Numbered from the stretch's first letter, positions 48,126-60,489 are shown. The stretch is DNA of 64,000 nt from Parapristionchus giblindavisi (GCA_943737045.1 CALSFV010000233.1:496001-560000), one strand, 5' to 3'. The notes: generated from the letters alone by a model not told the origin. Translations and numbers: made by a program.

Positions 48126-48623
48126 CAAGGGAATCCTTTCAGCTCGCGGAAACCAATCCAGATGAAAATTTGCACATGCATTGTTGAAGACGATAGAAAA
48201 TGATATGTGAAGTCGAAAAATGTAGCAGGGCAATACCCGAGCCGCAGCATCTATCCAAACTTGGTCAAACTTAGCGCGCATTCGCCGCATTCTGAAGCAA
48301 TGAGAAAGACCTTATTGGTGGCAAAGTTTCTTCGTACAATCGCGTTGATGGTATCTTTTCGGAAATTTTTTGTCTTTAATGCACGAGCTACTTTCCACTC
48401 CGTTCACCAATCAAGTTGACACCTTTCTTCAGAGATACGGACGATGAATTCAGATTGTTGGCGGCGAATGAGCGCCAAGTTTGACCAAGTTTGGATAGAT
48501 GCTGCGGATCGGGTATTGCCCTGCTGCATTTTTCGACTTCACATATCATTTTCTATCGTCTTCAACAATGCCTGTGCAAATTTTCATCTGGATTGGTTTC
48601 CGCGAGCTGAAAGGATTCCCTTG
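48126..48623. mobile_element. Foldback element, about 500 bp
   Basis: Termini CAAGGGAATCCTTTCAGC and GCTGAAAGGATTCCCTTG. Arms 48126-48290 and 48464-48623 are near-exact reverse complements, which is why similar open frames appear on both strands. A related terminus lies in let-23 intron 3. No counterpart between B1 and C1. Confidence 0.9.
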
Positions 48624-50391
48624 TAAGCCTTTTATCATTTTCCAATTATTAGCCTATGCACTTAGAATACAAGTCTTTTACAACTTGCCGTTCTGAAACA
48701 AGTCCCCAAAAATGCAACTACTCACAACAAAATGAATATTTTTATAATCGAGGGATACTAGAGGCAAATCATATCTTCTTCCTTCGACTTCTACTATATA
48801 AATAATTTTCAAAATACATATACGTTCTTCACCACTGCAACAGTTCCAACTCTAGAATATTCTTAAAATTAACGCGTATGCTTGGAGTGGATCAACTGAC
48901 AATATTATTATGATAATAAAATATTTTCAAATATACATAGAAGCAAAGCCTTTGACCGATTCCGTTATGATATTGAAAATAGTACCTAATCTTGCGCAAC
49001 GTGACAAGATCAACTCATGCGTTGAAATCGATGACGTCAAGAATTTTTAATTAAATTGAGTACATGCACTTGGAGAAGGTCGACATGGTCCTGGTGGTCA
49101 TAAAAACGGATGGACGCCCGAATATTGACCGTATAAAATACACTTGTTTATTACGACAGTAGACAGTCATAGTCATGTTTAGCCATGCTTCTATATTTAG
49201 ATAGAGAAAAGTGAGATAGCACGTAGATAAGAGAGAGAGAGAGGAGTTAAGGGAGGAAAAAGAGGAGGATATCGGTAGAATAATTTTGTGTTTAGCAGCT
49301 AGTAGTAAGGCAATTGCACAAGTATATTTTATACGGACAATACAGCACTATGCACGTTGGATCATCCACTCATATGTACGCCACTTTGAGAATCAGGGCT
49401 CAATAACAGCAAGAGAAATTTACAAAAAAAATATTAGAAAATTGAAATTAATTTTTTTGTAAAAAAAAACTTATTTTTTAGGCCACGAAACGCACATTTC
49501 AAGTTATCCACTGGAAAGGTTATTTCAAGTACTATTGGAATACACTGTACCGATGGATATCGCTCTCCAACAGAGAGAGGAAAAAAACAAAAAAAAGTCA
49601 CGAAAAAAGCGAACTCGCAAAATTTTGAATATGTTCCGAAATAGGCTAGATACCAGGAAGTACCGGTTCTCATTAGGGGAGTCCAACAGAAATAAATTAA
49701 CAATGACAATATTATCGATTTTAACGTATGATTTCTGCGTTGTAACGTTGTGTAAGATTAGGCACTGTTTTCAATATCATAACGGAAATGATCAAAGGAT
49801 TTGCGTTTGTGTAGATTATAAAATATTTATTATTATCATAATAATATTGTGATCGAAGAATGAAAAGTGTGCAGTATCACAATTTCAAATCTTTGCATGT
49901 TGTGTGCGAGATTACAGTAAACTTATAGTTAGATGTTTTTGATTTCAAGTTTTTTTTACCAGTTAAAATCTAGTTGGACAGAGTAGAACAGTTTTTTCTA
50001 CATGAAATAAAGGGATCAATTTTCGGTTTCAAATCTTCAAGCGCTTTTATCTCCAGTCAATGCATTTTATTGTTAGGGAAGAATTCGTGAATACGGATGA
50101 ATTTCTGAATTTAGAAAGAAATAGCGAGTGGAGAATCGTCTGACGGTGTTTCAGAATCAGATTCTCCATTACCCATTTTATCGCATATTTTCACCGTTCT
50201 TGTTCTGCACCGGAAAATAAGTTACACAAATTCTCGTATTTATGAAAGATACTAATATTTATTCGATCAATGTCAGATTCCAAACATTATCAAACATTTT
50301 TCTGAACACTATGGGTGATGTAGCAATATTACCGTATCCGAAATTCCGTTATTGCTTCAAAGAGTAAGTGTTTTCCTGTTCTGTTTCACAG
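48624..50391. other. Intergenic B2-C2
   Basis: No gene supported. A short GA run (49225-49245) and a CRE-like TGACGTCA at 49032-49039 are present. The region is longer than its first-block counterpart, partly through the foldback at 48126-48623. Confidence 0.45.
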
Positions 50392-50428
50392 TGTCAATCA
50401 TTTTCAGGTTCATCATGAAGTATAAGTA
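50392..50428 (+). promoter_or_regulatory. Promoter of C2: TGTCAATCA plus TATA-like box
   Basis: TGTCAATCA at 50392-50400 and TATAAGTA at 50421-50428, spacing 20 as in C1. Confidence 0.65.
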
Positions 50429-50555
50429 TCCATGAAAGGTGAGGCTGAACCACTATTTACTTTTTCATCAACTATCTTTATATGAATAGTATCGCTATTT
50501 GTCTTTTTATAAAATTTCGTAAACTGTTGAATTTTTTGTAATCGAGAGAGTTGTG

Positions 50556-52312
50556 ATGCGTTCTCTTCTGACCATTATTGTTGTTCTTGCTGCTACCATT
50601 TCGGCTCTACCTAAAGGTAAATACATTCATGTTTTTTCATATTCGATTTTTCTACATATAGGACAGCGTATTTGAAAATTTCTGCAATTCTTGTCAAGCA
50701 AAAAAAAGGCAAAATCATTCTTCCCTTTCTTCTCGACTTTTTTTCCCTTGACAAGAATTGCAAAAAAATTCAAATACTCTGTCCTATATGAACGATCTAG
50801 TTGGGCGTATAATGTATTGAAAAGTGAACATTGTAGATCGTGGAACTCACAGTATTCACAAGGCTGAATCCACATCCCTCATCTGCAATGGAAAGTATGT
50901 ATTTCAATATTATTTTCAATCTATTACCTTGAACAAGATTGTTCTCACCTTGCTCATGTTGATAATGCTGATATAACCGTTTCTTTTATTATAGAATTAC
51001 AAAAGTTTTGCACACACCGCACCAAATGCCGAATATAATAAACTTCTCCACCGTTGAGAAAAACGCATTCCAAAATTTTCGCCAAATTTCGGGAGGTTTT
51101 TCCGAACGTTTTGTCAATGCTTATAATTTTTATTTTTGCTGAAAGCCCAATGAAATGACGAGACAACGTCATAAAATTCGATAAAATAAGCGAAAATGAA
51201 ATGTTGCGCGAATAAGTAGGCAGAGTCAGAGTATTGCGCGGCAAATTGCGGAATTTGTATTGTTCGGACAGTTTTAATTCTATAATACTGTTTATGTGCT
51301 TATCGAACAAAGCTTGAAAGGTTTTGAAATAGGGTAAACTCGTATCGATATTGTTCTCGATTACAGTCGATATAATTCAGTGGTGTGATGAAGGACGATC
51401 TATGTGTTTGTCATGACAGTTACATCGGTGATTATTGCGAGAATCGTCAGTTTATCTATTGCATTTTTTGTATCTTTGAGAAATCTAGCAATGCTTGAAG
51501 TCGATAAACAAATCTCCATACGTAGTTTCTTCAAGATAATGAACGGCAGAATCACAATATGTCAATATCGCTGTAGTTCTTGTGGAGTATAAAATTAAAT
51601 AATTCTCTGTGATATTCAGTAGTTCTGGTTCGTTGCAATCCAACTAAACAACTTGGCGGCTGCCCAAAAAACCACTTCTGTCTTCGGTAAGTCTTCCTAA
51701 AATTATACCCCAAAATAAGGAAAACAATATGCTGGTTGTGAATGATCATAAAGTATCCTTAACGGTTGATGTCTTTTAGTGATGATTGGCGTTGCTTCTT
51801 GACTCCCCACTGTAGAGTAAGAGAAGGTGAGTCAACTTCTTCTCTATGCATTAGACGCTTTGATATGAATCAACAAATTTCTGTTTAAAGCGACACCCCG
51901 AGCTATTTTGAAACACTCCGCTATATGATCCGCAGCAGATATGTTCACAAGAGCTACGAAGTGTTCCTCTTAGGTTGGTGCTTCCCAGCCACGGCCGTAC
52001 CTGAAGCTCTGAAGAATGCTGAACGTTTAGCACTCCAAAGATCTCGTAAGGAAGCCGAAGAAAGTAAAGACGAGGAGTGTGAGTGACAAAAATTGTTTAT
52101 TTTTAATTCACATATAATATTGTTTCTCCTAGTACTTGGTACTTTTATTTATCTCATTGATGTTAACCCATTTTATTATACTGACAATGAGACCAATGAG
52201 AATGAGAATGAGATATATCAAAGATTAGAAAAAAAGAAAAAGTGAAATTTTCCTTACAATTGAGCACTGTCAAAATGTTTTTCCGCTTCTTCTCAGATAA
52301 TTCATTTCAGAA
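50556..52312 (+). CDS. Secreted 10-cysteine mini-protein, type C copy 2
   Basis: Exons 50556-50616, 50837-50894, 51381-51445, 51620-51686, 51780-51826, 51974-52078 and the two stop-codon bases 52311-52312 give 134 residues. All exon lengths equal those of C1 (61, 58, 65, 67, 47, 105). Signal peptide MRSLLTIIVVLAATISALPK. The body is almost identical to C1 (CHDSYIGDYCE, GGCPKNHFCLR, DDWRCFLTPHC), as is the charged tail. The stop codon again arises across the last intron (T plus AA). Introns differ from C1 by a 124-bp palindrome in intron 1, extra sequence in intron 2 and a MITE fragment in intron 5. Function unknown. Confidence 0.85.
50661..50784. mobile_element. Palindromic MITE in C2 intron 1
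   Basis: Termini GGACAGCGTATTTGAAAA and TTCAAATACTCTGTCC, flanked by TATA on both sides. Arms share TGCAATTCTTGTCAAG and its complement. C1 intron 1 lacks it. Confidence 0.88.
51884..51930. mobile_element. MITE family 1, copy k (half), in C2 intron 5
   Basis: Left arm only: TTTAAAGCGACACCCCGAGC to ACACTCCGCT. Not seen in C1 intron 5. Confidence 0.65.
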
Positions 52313-52689
52313 TTGTTCAATCTTGACATCGTATGTTATCATTCTCTATTGAATTGTCGATGTTGTAATCTTCATATTCTTCAGATAAAACAGTTTATAA
52401 TGGACGAATTAGTAACAGATATATAACATTTTAATAACATAATACCACTATTCGATCGAATTTTTACTCAATCATTTCATATTTCATATATTACTAGTTT
52501 AAGAATCTATAATGTTCTAATGTTCAAATCTATAATGTTCTAAGCAGTTCTAAGGTTTTTTCTGAATTTGGTTTTGCGTTCTATTTGAATATAAATTTGA
52601 TCTGTTATCATCAACTTGTACTTGATAACAGTAAGTGACCATCGACAATACAATTATCACTACGTGCACATTCGAATATCATTCCTTCG

Positions 52690-53150
52690 TAGTGATTATA
52701 TCGTACATGTAAAAATAATTGTATCATGAACGGTGTGAATGGATCTGAACGGATCAGGCAGATCAAACGGGATTGGGAGTGATCCAGTATTTTTTCTTTC
52801 TTTTCATTGTTTTTCTTTCCATCGAATCTACTATGTTGAAACAAATTAGGCCAAAATATAGCCATTTAACAAAAATCATTGCTTTCACGGTGAATAAATT
52901 GCTCCAATGAACCAAAATTAACCTATTTATTCAGCGTAAAATCGGAACAATTTATTCATTGGTAAAACAATGATTTTTGGCAATATTTTGGCGTGATTTC
53001 TTTCAATATAGTAGATTCGAAGGAAAGAAAAACAATGAAAAGAAAGACAAATAATGAACATGGCTGTATCACTCGTAACCCCGTTTGATCAGCCTGATCC
53101 GTTCATTGACACCGTTCATTTTTACATGTACGATAGTTGTTTTGGCACAC
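52690..53150. mobile_element. Foldback element, about 460 bp
   Basis: Outer pieces TCGTACATGTAAAAAT and ATTTTTACATGTACGAT; inner arms carry GAACGGATCAGGC, GAAAGAAAAACAATGAAAAG and ATAAATTG stretches in reverse-complement pairs around a centre near 52925. No coding capacity. Confidence 0.8.
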
Positions 53151-54119
53151 CCATGAAGGTGATTATATTGGGTCATTGGGTGCTACCTATCTGCTATCAG
53201 TTGAGTGTGTCAAAAAAAACTACTTGATTTGTGCATCTGCATGTGTAATCGCATTCATCGAAGACGGAGTTGGAGCGGAGTTGATGAAGAGATTGATGAA
53301 TTCATATTGACATCGTTGAAGTTGAAATTGATTCATCTAAGGTGGCATTAATCTGATTTAATTTCAGTAAAGACACTTCCTTTATATCTTATTCTCGCAC
53401 GAATCATCAAACTCAAAGATTATTTACTTCTCTGAAGGAGTGTACTCCCTTAAAGAAGATGGATACTTGACCGAAAACATAGGGAAATGATGAGGATTGG
53501 AAAGAGAGGTGGGAAAGAAGAGAGATGAGAGATAGAGAAAGAGTGGGACAAAACGCGAAATACACAGAACACGAAAAGTTATTTGAATGTGTTAAAAGTT
53601 TTTTTTTCAAGAAAGAGAGAAACGCTAGAGGTTAAGACAGGTAGGGTGGAAATGAAAAAAAAGTGTTTTCACACCATTTTTTCATTGTAAGCGAACCTCG
53701 TGACTAGATCATTCTAACCAGTTCGAAAGCACGAAACTTTCTCGAACTCATGTGAATCGCAGTTAATTAAGAACTATCGATAGATGAGAGATAGAGTAAA
53801 AGTGACTATTTCATTGTGAACAGTCACAGTCAAATTCTCTCATAATCAATGGACACGAGGTATCGATGTTCTGTGTTGTTATCTAATGAATGAAAAATAT
53901 GTTCTTCTAAGTTCATCAATCCTCGTTAATACTCATACTGGTCTTCACTAGGAATCATTGACCGACGGAATGTGAAGTATTTGCATACTTTGTCCATTCA
54001 TTATCTCTTGTCTCTCATATGCAAATATTTCTCATACAGTAAGTAGGTTCTCATTTGACCTAGCTTTCTAGTCGTCTTTTGCCGGTTTTCCCTCTAGAAC
54101 ATTCTCTTCCTCTACCTCT
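53151..54119. other. Gene-free stretch
   Basis: Nothing supportable seen except a short GA-rich run at 53505-53550. Confidence 0.4.
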
Positions 54120-54395
54120 TGACTTCTCCATCTCCCTCTCCCTCTCTCACCTCGTTCTTAATCATACTTTCCGTGACCCTCTAACCCCCTCATCTCATCT
54201 TCTTCATTCAGGTCCTTGACTATTCCTTCTCATTCTCAAATCGTTTTCCTTGCACCTTCTTCAACCTCAATTTCGACCATTTCACGATTTGTTGCTGAGG
54301 TTCACTTTCTCTACCTCTCCCACCCTCTCCCTCTGCCACTCCTTCTACTTCTCCCTCTCTCTACCTCTACCTCTCTTTCTTTCCTTGTACCTAAT
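54120..54395. repeat. CT-rich region
   Basis: Scattered CCCTCTCC, CTACCTCT and CTCCCTCTCT runs, the only large pyrimidine region outside the first 11.5 kb. Confidence 0.8.
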
Positions 54396-54554
54396 CATCC
54401 CTGAATGTTCTATGTTTATGTTCTATGTACTCGCCTTCTTCTCAATTCCAATCATTCCATTAGGGTTACCCCTGCAAATCTCATTTACTTCATTTTCTAA
54501 GATAACTTTCAGCAGCATCCTTTTTGTCGTCTATTGATTACTGCTTCTCAGTCG

Positions 54555-54678
54555 TTAAAGGCACACCCAAGCTAATTTTGCTCTCCGCTCTGATAACATT
54601 CTGTAGTAAAGAAACGAAAGCTAGATAGCATTGTCAGAGCGGAGAATTTCAAAATAGCTCGGGATGTGCCTTTAAAGG
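54555..54678. mobile_element. Palindromic MITE, family 1, copy l (best preserved)
   Basis: TTAAAGGCACACCCAAGCTA at the left, CTCTCCGCTCTGAT, the complement GTCAGAGCGGAGA, and TAGCTCGGGATGTGCCTTTAA at the right. Both ends include TTAA. Confidence 0.92.
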
Positions 54679-57600
54679 ATTTTAATTTCAACTGTGCTCA
54701 TATTTCTATGATCGTTCGAAGTCTGACTAATAAAGTTTTTTTTTCTGGAAACGGAACATTTCTCTTGAACATCTATCACTTTTTCCATAATCAATTAATT
54801 GTTGTTGTTGTTTGGATTGATATGAATATAAATAAATGAAATACACAAATAATGTATTCTAATATTTAATCTCCAGTCCGAACCCAATCCATGTTCATAT
54901 TTCCACAGTGATCGCAATGGTTCAAGTGGTCCTTATTCTTCTCTTCCTCAAATCTCGATTCACGCGGCACGAGTTCTTTCTTGTTTCCGTCCGTGTAGAA
55001 CACGCTCCCTCTATTGTAGAAGGGGGACCGTCAGAATAGACTCTATTCGTTTTCATTGAATTTCTAACTATATTTGTTTATTTCGAAAAATATTTCACAA
55101 TTAGTTGTTTCTTCAACAGTAACTGTAAGGATCTATCCAAGAAGATGCATTTATGTCTCACCAACTATGTATATTTCATGTATGACTATTGCATGATTCT
55201 GTTCAATTAGATTCTGATTGACGATGTCTATTCTCTTCACTGATTACTTCACATTGTATAAGTATCTCGTGTACTTATCGTTAGAATCAATGAAGATTTA
55301 TTTCTCTCCATGAATAATCTATTCTGTCCACTGCATCTTCATTATACCATGGAAGTGTACCAATGTCTCTTAGAAGCATACCACTGACCTGCATACTACT
55401 CTAGCATGCCATTACTTACAATTAGCATACCATTACCCAGAATACCATTACGAAACCGTCTCGGCATAATATTTAGTATTTGCTGAATAGATTTACATTA
55501 TGTCGTAACTGAATCACTCGATGAACGTTTTCTTTACTCAATGGCCTTCAATTAAGACAGTTTATGATCTTCTTTTTATGAAAAAAGTGTCCTTTCTAAC
55601 AGTTTAACTCTTACCCTTGTTTTATTTGCCTCTAATCTTAGCACTTGATGCTTTTGATCTCGCCGATCAATATCCCTCCTTGATCTCCCTCCTTAGAGCT
55701 ATTGAGTTTAGCGAGATGTAGAGACAGACACCGATGGCTAATTAATTTGCATATATCATGTATAGATAGTTTGACAACATAAATTGTTCTAAACCTTTTG
55801 AAAGACATCATGAATAGTTCTAAACCCATGAAAAACATAAATACCACTCGATCTTTCCGCAATGTTCTTTTCCGTTCTTTTTCTTGATGAGTACATAATG
55901 TTTTGCTAATAGACAGTGAATCTCCGGATCAAACATCAAAAGGTGGATGACATAGAAAACACAAAGAGGTATATGCTAAGAAATGAGATAGAGTGGAAAA
56001 AGCCCCATCTTTATGTAAGCACTATCTCCTCTTTTTCTTCTCGTGTCATATTTCACATATCCTCAAACACTCCCAATACGTTCCCTCGTTCGGTTATCCC
56101 GGTTCATTTAGGGAATATTCCAGAGCTACAAAATACCATCTACTCTTGTAGACAGAAAAGTGATAGAGAATTTCTAGAGTGGAGAATTTAAAATTAGATT
56201 GGAACATTCATTTTGCTGTCTACTTCCTTATCGTACGTCTATCTTTTCTTTGTTCTATTACTTTATTTATTATTATATGCGAACTATCGATCTACTGTTT
56301 TTAACGATTATCGATTGCTTATCAATCCCTTACTTTCATTTATGCATTGGTTCGTGTTTTCTTCGTTCCGTCTTGTTTTGTGATTGATTTGGGCTAAATC
56401 GTACCGGTCTAGTGTCTAATACATTAGTTATTATGGCGAAGTGCGAGAGTAGAAGCAATTTGTGTCCTACCACAAACCAGACCTGCCGCGCTAGTGGAGT
56501 AGTACTATCGATTAAGCGGATTACTGCTCTGTTGCTATTATTTCATTCGTTCTTACGATTAGCTCGCTCACTTTCGCCATATTTCTGTACTACGGTCATA
56601 CATGTTGCAATTATTATTATTATTATTTTTTATTGATATTTTCCTTTCAATTGAAAAAAAAAGTTCTATATTCAGGATTTCTCTCATTTCAATCGAGAGA
56701 AAGTAGTGAATAATCTTCAATAGAACGATTTGAAGAGAATCGACTACGATATACCAGAGGAGACGGTCATAATATGGATCGATATGATCTACTACGGATA
56801 TTATCATGTTATTCAATGTGGGTGATGTCACAAGCAGGTAGATATAGATCATTTTCTTTTTTTTAGAATGTAAGGTCTTATCGTTTACTGAAAATGGTAT
56901 AGTGCAATACTCTGCCAAAAATTGTTTTCGAGAATGATTGAAACTTTTCTAATAGTTGATTGTAAATTTCATTTCAACAATCGATGAATACTGTTTTATC
57001 ATAAAGGAATAGATTAGATATTCAATATCATAACGAAAATGGCCATACCTCGATGTTCACGTTACATTATGGTTATTATCAATCATACAAAAGAATGTTA
57101 TGAATTGACGAAAATAAGGAAATGAACATCTATACACACATTTTTCTGTCCAAACAGACAATAAAGTTGAGTACTCATAAAGATCCAACGTTTTGCACAA
57201 ATTAGCGCCATTCAAGCCAAGATTGTCCGAAATGCATGCATGTTAGTGCCTGAATTCGAATTGTCTAATCATGGACGCGCAATGGCAACGAACTACAGTA
57301 CGCTTGTAGTTCGGAAAGGGGGCGGACATTTTTATATCAAAGACGTGTACTGATCATCTCTTATCTCGATTATGCTAGTGATCACACCAGGACAAAGAAT
57401 TATATCGATGATACTTTGGAAAGGGACTTTCGTTTCAGAAATTATTTTTAAATAAAGAAATGTGAAAGGAAAATGCAAATAATTATCGTCGTTAAATGTT
57501 CTCTTTATTATGCTGATGATGTAAAAATATTTTTTTAGAACAGTGAAACAAAGCACATGTTTCTTTTTTGAAAACTTTTTGAATCAATCACATCCATTCA

Positions 57601-59585
57601 ACAAGAAAAAGAGTAATAGATCCGAATGGTTTTCATTGAGCTTGATCTTTTTGTACGAACGTACAATAGAACGTTCGATCTACTGAAACATTCATCAAAC
57701 CAATCCTTCTGTACACAATATTGACATTCATTCGGGGGATATCTGGATACGGTAAACATGGTCAGTGGATCAAGATTGCCAATGGGATATAGGGAGAATG
57801 GTTCGATTTACAAACAGGAAAAGTGAGATATCCTTGAGAATTAGACTTTGTAAATCGTGTAAGTGGTGTTTTAGCATGAGTATTACGTTTGTACATTTGA
57901 AAGAATGGTGAGATGCAAAAAAAGCAAAAAAAAAGATCAATTAGGGAGAAACTAGTTTTTGTGCCTTATGATGTTATTGCATAAAATAAAGGAATTATTT
58001 TAAGAAAGTTTATATTTATTTATTTGTATGTTTATGCATTAGTTACAACATGGATAGTTTTGTGAAAACGAAATAGTGGAGTGATGGAGTTCCGTTCAGT
58101 TTGTTATGTTCCACAAATCAAAATGAGTAGAAGCACTATCAAACTCTTATTCGTGAGTTGCTCATAATGATTATTTATGTTTTCAGTGAATACTACTCGA
58201 ATAGAGGACTCGACAATGGACCAAACTCCTTCATTTTGGGAAAGAATTGGAATTCTCAATGACCAGAGAATTAAGGAGAAGCTTTTGATCATTTTGGAGT
58301 TAGTTTTAACTTCTTTCTCTTTTCTTCGTTTTTAATTCGACCGGATTGTTCGCAACCTATGAAATAAAAAAAAAACAAATTTTTCTCTCAATTTCAATAT
58401 ATATATAAACGTATAAATAATAAAGTTATATAAAACCGAAAACAAAGTGAAACGTAAAAATTTATCAAATTAAGAATTTATAAGATATTTGTTGAATGCG
58501 CCTTATTGTCTAGATATGTGATAGTGATGGATATGCTTGTTGTTTAAAACAAAATTAAACTAAGATCTTTGATCCATGAAATTTGCCGTTGAATAATTGT
58601 TACAATGTAGGCGAAGTGATTGAATTACATGTAATGCTGAAATTTAGACTCCCGTAATTTTACTGAAATCATTACGAGAGAAATCATACATATATTTAAT
58701 GAGGAATATGGAAATATAATATTGCATAAATCCCATCACATAGTCCCGTTTTATCAGCGGATCATCATATCGAAAGATGAAAGGCGAAAAATTTACGAAG
58801 AAATAGGTGGAGTGAAATAAACCGAATTGAATTCAGTAACCAAGTAACAGCATCATAATATACGATTTGACTGTCTTCACTGTTACCTGTAGTGGATGGC
58901 AGATATGCGCAGTTTTAATAGAGAAGTAAATGAATAAGGGGAGAAATTATTAATCCAAAGATTGTAATCGCGACAAGAAGATCAAGGAGGAAACTGTGAC
59001 AACAGAGCACCTTTTGTAGGTCCGAAAAGCATGCAACAATTTGTCCACAAACCACATTCCATTCATTAAAAGGTAAATTGAAAGTAGGTAAAACTTATCC
59101 GAATAAATATGACGCAGCATTTTACGAAATTAACACTCTACAGTAATGAAGTCACCGTCGTTTGAACCGTTTTGTGGAGAAAATGCGTAATATGATGAGA
59201 TCATATTTTAAAAAATTTCTTTAAAAAAACCAGCAAATGTTTGTGACATATGGAATCCCTTCCCGGAAAATATTGTTTTATGAAACGGCAAAAAAAGAAA
59301 TATATCATAAAGTTTATCAAACAAGCCGGCAACAACAGTAACAGCGAACCAGCTTGGTGGTAAATTGATTCACCACATTTGACAAAATCAACGGCGGGAG
59401 GTGGCGGCCTTGGGATCATCGACGGTAAGACCAATGTATCACTGATATCACACAGAATAAAAATTTTGTATTCGATTCGTCTGAAAAATCTTGTGAAGCT
59501 TTGTTAAAATTTGACAAATGTTTCATTTTTTTCCTTCAAGCATTATGTTTTGCAAATAATGTGAAACTCTGGTATTTTCAAACTA
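54679..59585. other. Gene-poor region
   Basis: No gene model is supported. Contents seen: a decayed MITE at 56105-56210, ATT trinucleotide repeats at 56610-56632, short palindromes near 57640-57690, and a single hydrophobic minus-strand frame at 59201-59434 without splice support. One candidate exon (58192-58300, after TTTTCAG) cannot be joined in frame to the ATG at 58122. Confidence 0.4.
56105..56210. mobile_element. MITE family 1, copy m (decayed)
   Basis: Only AGAGTGGAGAATTTAAAATTAG and a weak left arm are recognisable. Confidence 0.45.
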
Positions 59586-60250
59586 CAGGGTGGGGATTAA
59601 TTATGACACCATAAAAACGGAATATCTTTTTTGAAAAATATCGAGTTCCGTTCAAATATATACCAAATAATCATCTGAAATAAACAAATAAACATCTGGG
59701 AATACAATAAAACAATCATTGCCCGATTCTGTCCTTGAGACGGGAGGGGTGCGACTCTCTCACTGTACGCAGGTAGGTGGTGTTCATCTTCGACCACTCA
59801 TTCTCCAAGGATTTTTTCAGGAACTCCAGCTTTGGGTGGGGAGTAGTGCAAGACCTATCCTCCAAGGTGCCCCAGGCTGAGTAGACCAGGGGCTGAGATC
59901 GGACTAGGAGGCAGCCAATAATCTCCTCGGATGAATTCGGAAAACTGCTCCTTTCACCACGCCTTAACGATCTTTGCCTTATAAACTGGCGTTCCATCCT
60001 GCTCGGAGGTCAACGAGCAGTTTCCGAAGTGGGAACGGCTCCACGGGAGCTTGACTATCTTCCCTATTCACTCCTTGTTGATCTTGGCGCCCGAATTCAC
60101 AAAAACAAGGAGTGTAGAATCGGACAATGATTGTTTTATTGTATTCCCAGATGTTTGAAGATTATTTGGTATACATTTGAACAGAACTCTATTCTTTTAA
60201 TAAAAGATATTCCGTGTTTTACGGTGTCACTATAATTAATCCCCACCCTG
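59586..60250 (-). pseudogene. Deleted Tc1/mariner-like element with transposase C-terminus
   Basis: Inverted termini CAGGGTGGGGATTAATTATG and complement are flanked by TA on both sides; the terminal arms extend for about 140 bases. The 665-bp body reads on the minus strand as the C-terminal third of a DDE transposase, with an EQDGTPVYKAK-like catalytic motif near 60000, then GTLEDRSCTTPHPKLEFLKK and SHPSRLKDRIGQ down to 59716. Frames shift and stops occur, and the N-terminal half is missing. It is a non-autonomous relic, unrelated to the mariner at 24187. Confidence 0.88.
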
Positions 60251-60489
60251 TAGTAGTTTCACACTAGGCGTAGACTTGCAAGTCTACGGCTAGTTAAACG
60301 TAAGTTTACTAGAAGTGGTGTATAATACGGTAATGCATTTCGTCAAATGTTCTTTCACTAGTATTAAACTAACAGTAAACCGCTAGTCTGTGACTTAACG
60401 TAAGTAAACTACTAGTTTGGAAATACCAGAGAATTTTCATTTATCGTCATAATAAAATAGTAGAAACATACAAATGCAATTATTTTTAG

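Noticed and set aside
47985..48626. Two similar frames on opposite strands with an RADFHLDWFP-like segment
   Set aside because: Arms of the foldback at 48126-48623.
50954..51310. 118-codon minus-strand frame in C2 intron 2
   Set aside because: No splice structure, no recognisable family and no counterpart in C1; probably part of inserted noncoding sequence.
28816..52312. Operon organisation of the seven secreted-protein genes
   Set aside because: Genes are 1-3.5 kb apart and each has its own TATA-like box, unlike nematode operons with gaps of about 100 bases.
58122..58300. ATG-containing segment, a 34-base intron and a following open exon
   Set aside because: The only consistent donor and acceptor give an immediate stop, so no coding joint works.
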